Part shown: piece by piece, positions 33,516 through 34,927 of the stretch
Numbering within the stretch: position 1 is the stretch's first letter
Layout: every line of letters begins with the position of its first letter
Origin: Pseudomonadota bacterium
GTDB lineage: Bacteria; Myxococcota_A; UBA9042; GCA-2863065
Direction: 5' to 3'
Assembly (NCBI GenBank): GCA_947498315.1
Contig: CANMLD010000019.1
Span: 1 to 34,927 of the forward strand
DNA: 34,927 nucleotides
Position numbers and translations under genes: made by a program
Notes under the pieces: model-generated
What the model saw: the letters and a program-made list of their open reading frames with translations, nothing else
Databases searched by the model: none
Told to the model about the DNA's origin: nothing

Positions 33516-34358
33516 TCACCGCTTCTGGGACACCTTCGTCAGGATCGTCCGAAGATCGCCGCTGTCGGCGTAGAACTCTTCCGTCGCGGGCGAGTTGATG
33601 AGGATTCGCTCGACGTCTCGCAGGAGAGCCTTCGGAGAGTTCGCCTCGATCATCGTACGTGCAAGCTGCTCGACGAGGGCGTCGGCGGAATCCGGGACGA
33701 GCTCGATGAGCTCGCGGGCTTCGAGCTCGGCGATGAGCTCGCGGGCGACCCGGGGAGCCTCGCGCTCGAGCTCGCTCTGCGGAGGAAGGTAAGGCTGAAC
33801 GAACTCGATAGCGGCGGCCGAGGTCTGTCGCGCGTGCGCTACCGCGGCCGACAGCGCCGGGTCGTCCGCCGCCTTGAGCGCAGATTCGAGCGCCCACGAG
33901 AGGTCCTCGTGAGCCGCGGCCGGGACGGTCTTCTTGCCGAAACGAAGCTCGATGAGGAGGCGGCAGAGGCCGGACTTGTCCAGACGATCTTGGAAGAGCT
34001 CGAGCGCCGTGAGCCGTGCTGAGCTGCCCATGAGCTGAATGGAGTCCTTGATGACGCGGTTTACCGCCACTTCATCGCCGACGGCGGCGAGGACTGGGAT
34101 AACGTCTTCCCACAGCTCTGGGCGCGTCTCGAAGACCTTCAGGACGATGTCCTGACAGCTCTTGTGACGACGGCGTTCGAGCGCCGCCGCCGCGCAGGCA
34201 GTCACCGGCCCGGCAGGCGCGGCGGCGAGGACCTCCGCGATGGCGATGGTCGCCGCCTTGCCCTTCATCTCGTGCAGGCGCTCTACCGCCTTCACGGCAC
34301 GCGGCGTGTCAGCGAAGTTGAGGTTGCTGAGGATCTCTTCGATTGCGAGGTCTTCCAT
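33516..34358 (-). CDS. HEAT-like helical repeat protein, function unknown
   Basis: 280 residues, soluble, no signal peptide. The N-terminal part shows paired helices resembling HEAT repeats: AVKAVERLHEMKGKAATIAIAEVL, ACAAAALERRRHKSCQDIVLKVF and LWEDVIPVLAAVGDEVAVNRVI. The second half is also helical (SALKAADDPALSAAVAHARQTSAAAIEFV) and ends DLRTILTKVSQKR. It is likely a scaffold protein in the cytoplasm. ATG 34358 begins a clear helical domain, but its ribosome site is weak. The 3' end borders the G-rich repeats. I do not recognise a named family. Confidence 0.8.
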   Translation of the reverse strand: MEDLAIEEILSNLNFADTPRAVKAVERLHEMKGKAATIAIAEVLAAAPAGPVTACAAAALERRRHKSCQDIVLKVFETRPELWEDVIPVLAAVGDEVAVNRVIKDSIQLMGSSARLTALELFQDRLDKSGLCRLLIELRFGKKTVPAAAHEDLSWALESALKAADDPALSAAVAHARQTSAAAIEFVQPYLPPQSELEREAPRVARELIAELEARELIELVPDSADALVEQLARTMIEANSPKALLRDVERILINSPATEEFYADSGDLRTILTKVSQKR

Positions 34359-34542
34359 TGGGCGCTTTCTACCCGGTTTCCATTGCCTCGGGTAGAGCGG
34401 ATTTCAAGAGCAGTACAAGTATGAGCTGCCGTGCCCATTAGGAGGAGACTCAGGGGCGACGGCCGGCTGGCTTGTGCCTGCGCTAGGGAAATCCGTGTGC
34501 TTCATTTATCGTTGGCCGAGGCTCCTGTCGGACACGCTCTAG
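34359..34542. other. Upstream region of the HEAT-like gene
   Basis: The space must hold the minus-strand promoter of the HEAT-like gene. Only a weak candidate is seen (TTGTAC, 16 bp, TCTACC on the minus strand). The plus-strand ORF starting at 34431 has no family features. Confidence 0.35.
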
Positions 34543-34749
34543 CCCCCTCACTTACCCAGCCCCCCCCCGGAGCGCGGGCTGATCGACTCGCTGCTAGACC
34601 TCGACGGTCTCACCGACAGCGCCCTCGAAAAGGCGCTCGATGGGGCCATCCACCTCGTTCGCGATCCCCTGTATCGGGCGGCCGCGACCTGGCTCGGTGA
34701 CGACCGGCTGAACGCGCTGATCGCGGGTGGGCAGCTCCGGTATCCATGA
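34543..34749 (+). pseudogene. 3' remnant of a coding sequence next to the repeat
   Basis: One plus-strand frame reads as a plausible protein end: ERGLIDSLLDLDGLTDSALE.., continuing ..HLVRDPLYRAAATWLGDD.. and finishing with GGQLRYP before TGA at 34747. No start codon lies in frame after the stop at 34540, and a run of nine C (34560-34568) interrupts the frame. It is probably the tail of a broken gene or a frameshifted one. The end-repeat begins 16 bp after the stop. I do not recognise the family. Confidence 0.4.
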
Positions 34750-34765
34750 ACTAGGGGAACCGTTT

Positions 34766-34896
34766 CAGTGGGTCGGACAAAACTCCGATTGGCGTCCACC
34801 GGCAATTTTCTAGCATCGAGTTGCTCTCGCTCAAAGGCGGGCGATGCAGCCCGCCTTCGTCGATCGAGTACGCGCCTATCGGCGCCCAGTCGAAGC
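34766..34896 (+). repeat. 131-bp structured repeat, right copy
   Basis: The inverted partner of 69-199: gapless, about 8 differences in 131 bp. The three hairpins are intact. In the middle hairpin the right copy has AAGGCGGGC/GCCCGCCTT where the left has a G.T wobble at one pair, so pairing is kept. The ~10 bases upstream also match the window's first bases, as described for the truncated copy. The ORF called here on the minus strand is the same pseudo-protein as at the left end. Confidence 0.85.
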
Positions 34897-34927
34897 AAGA
34901 GGGCGGCTGCGTCGGCAGTCCGTGCGC

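Noticed and set aside
33310-33897. ORF with WRPPQWR-type repeats
   Set aside because: It reads the 23-bp tandem array and then the HEAT-like gene in another frame; the array has no stops in any frame, so openness is not evidence of coding.

Overview
The window is high-GC, gene-dense DNA from a Gram-negative bacterium, most likely a member of the Myxococcota or a close relative (the former deltaproteobacteria). Evidence: a MYXO-CTERM-type tail (GCGC, membrane helix, Arg-rich end) on a von Willebrand A protein; a GYF_2 + AgmX/PglI-like protein; many lipoproteins with Cys-rich, CDGxDNDCDG, thrombospondin type-3, PEGA, P-domain or putative-Ig modules; a mevalonate-pathway gene trio; and two sequences matching sigma-54 promoters. 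No phage genes, CRISPR array or intact transposase gene were seen.

Layout. 1-300: a 131-bp structured repeat, with the edge of another copy at the first bases. 297-4148: two related NTF2-like lipoproteins, a GYF/AgmX-type protein, a convergent lamin-tail lipoprotein and the KH protein KhpA. 4477-7494: pntA-pntB, the proton-pumping transhydrogenase. 7570-11327 (minus): a tightly coupled four-gene operon, Cys-rich lipoprotein > metallophosphatase-like/tetraheme cytochrome > trmL > small beta-barrel. 11647-15805: lipoproteins with HEAT-like, TPR/PEGA and putative Ig repeats. 15770-18886: ttcA, a nine-repeat Cys-rich lipoprotein, a membrane-anchored unknown, and a small protein resembling an isolated sigma-70 region 4. 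18887-19499: a gene-free stretch with two intrinsic terminators, a 14-bp palindrome and a sigma-54-type promoter; together they predict a ~90-nt small RNA. 19500-24910 (minus): ROK kinase, transglutaminase-elicitor/P-domain lipoprotein with a sigma-54-type promoter, MYXO-CTERM vWA protein. 25071-27233: glgC and a zinc-ribbon protein. 27301-27516: 36 units of a GGAAGC-type hexamer in the divergent control region of the next lipoprotein. 30002-33041: mevalonate kinase, diphosphomevalonate decarboxylase and phosphomevalonate kinase. 33055-33326: promoter, tRNA-Val(TAC), tRNA-Asp(GTC), terminator. 33346-33510: 23-bp G-rich tandem repeats. 33516-34358: HEAT-like protein. 34543-34749: a gene remnant. 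34766-34896: the 131-bp repeat again, inverted relative to the left copy.

How it works together. Housekeeping genes (transhydrogenase, isoprenoid synthesis, glycogen precursor synthesis and sugar phosphorylation, tRNA modification, tRNAs) alternate with a large set of exported, mostly lipid-anchored modular proteins. The most unusual items are the stand-alone sigma region 4-like protein next to the predicted sigma-54-driven small RNA, the coupled cytochrome/beta-barrel operon, the hexamer satellite beside a promoter, and the structured repeat at both ends. All functional statements are from reading the sequence; no database search was run.
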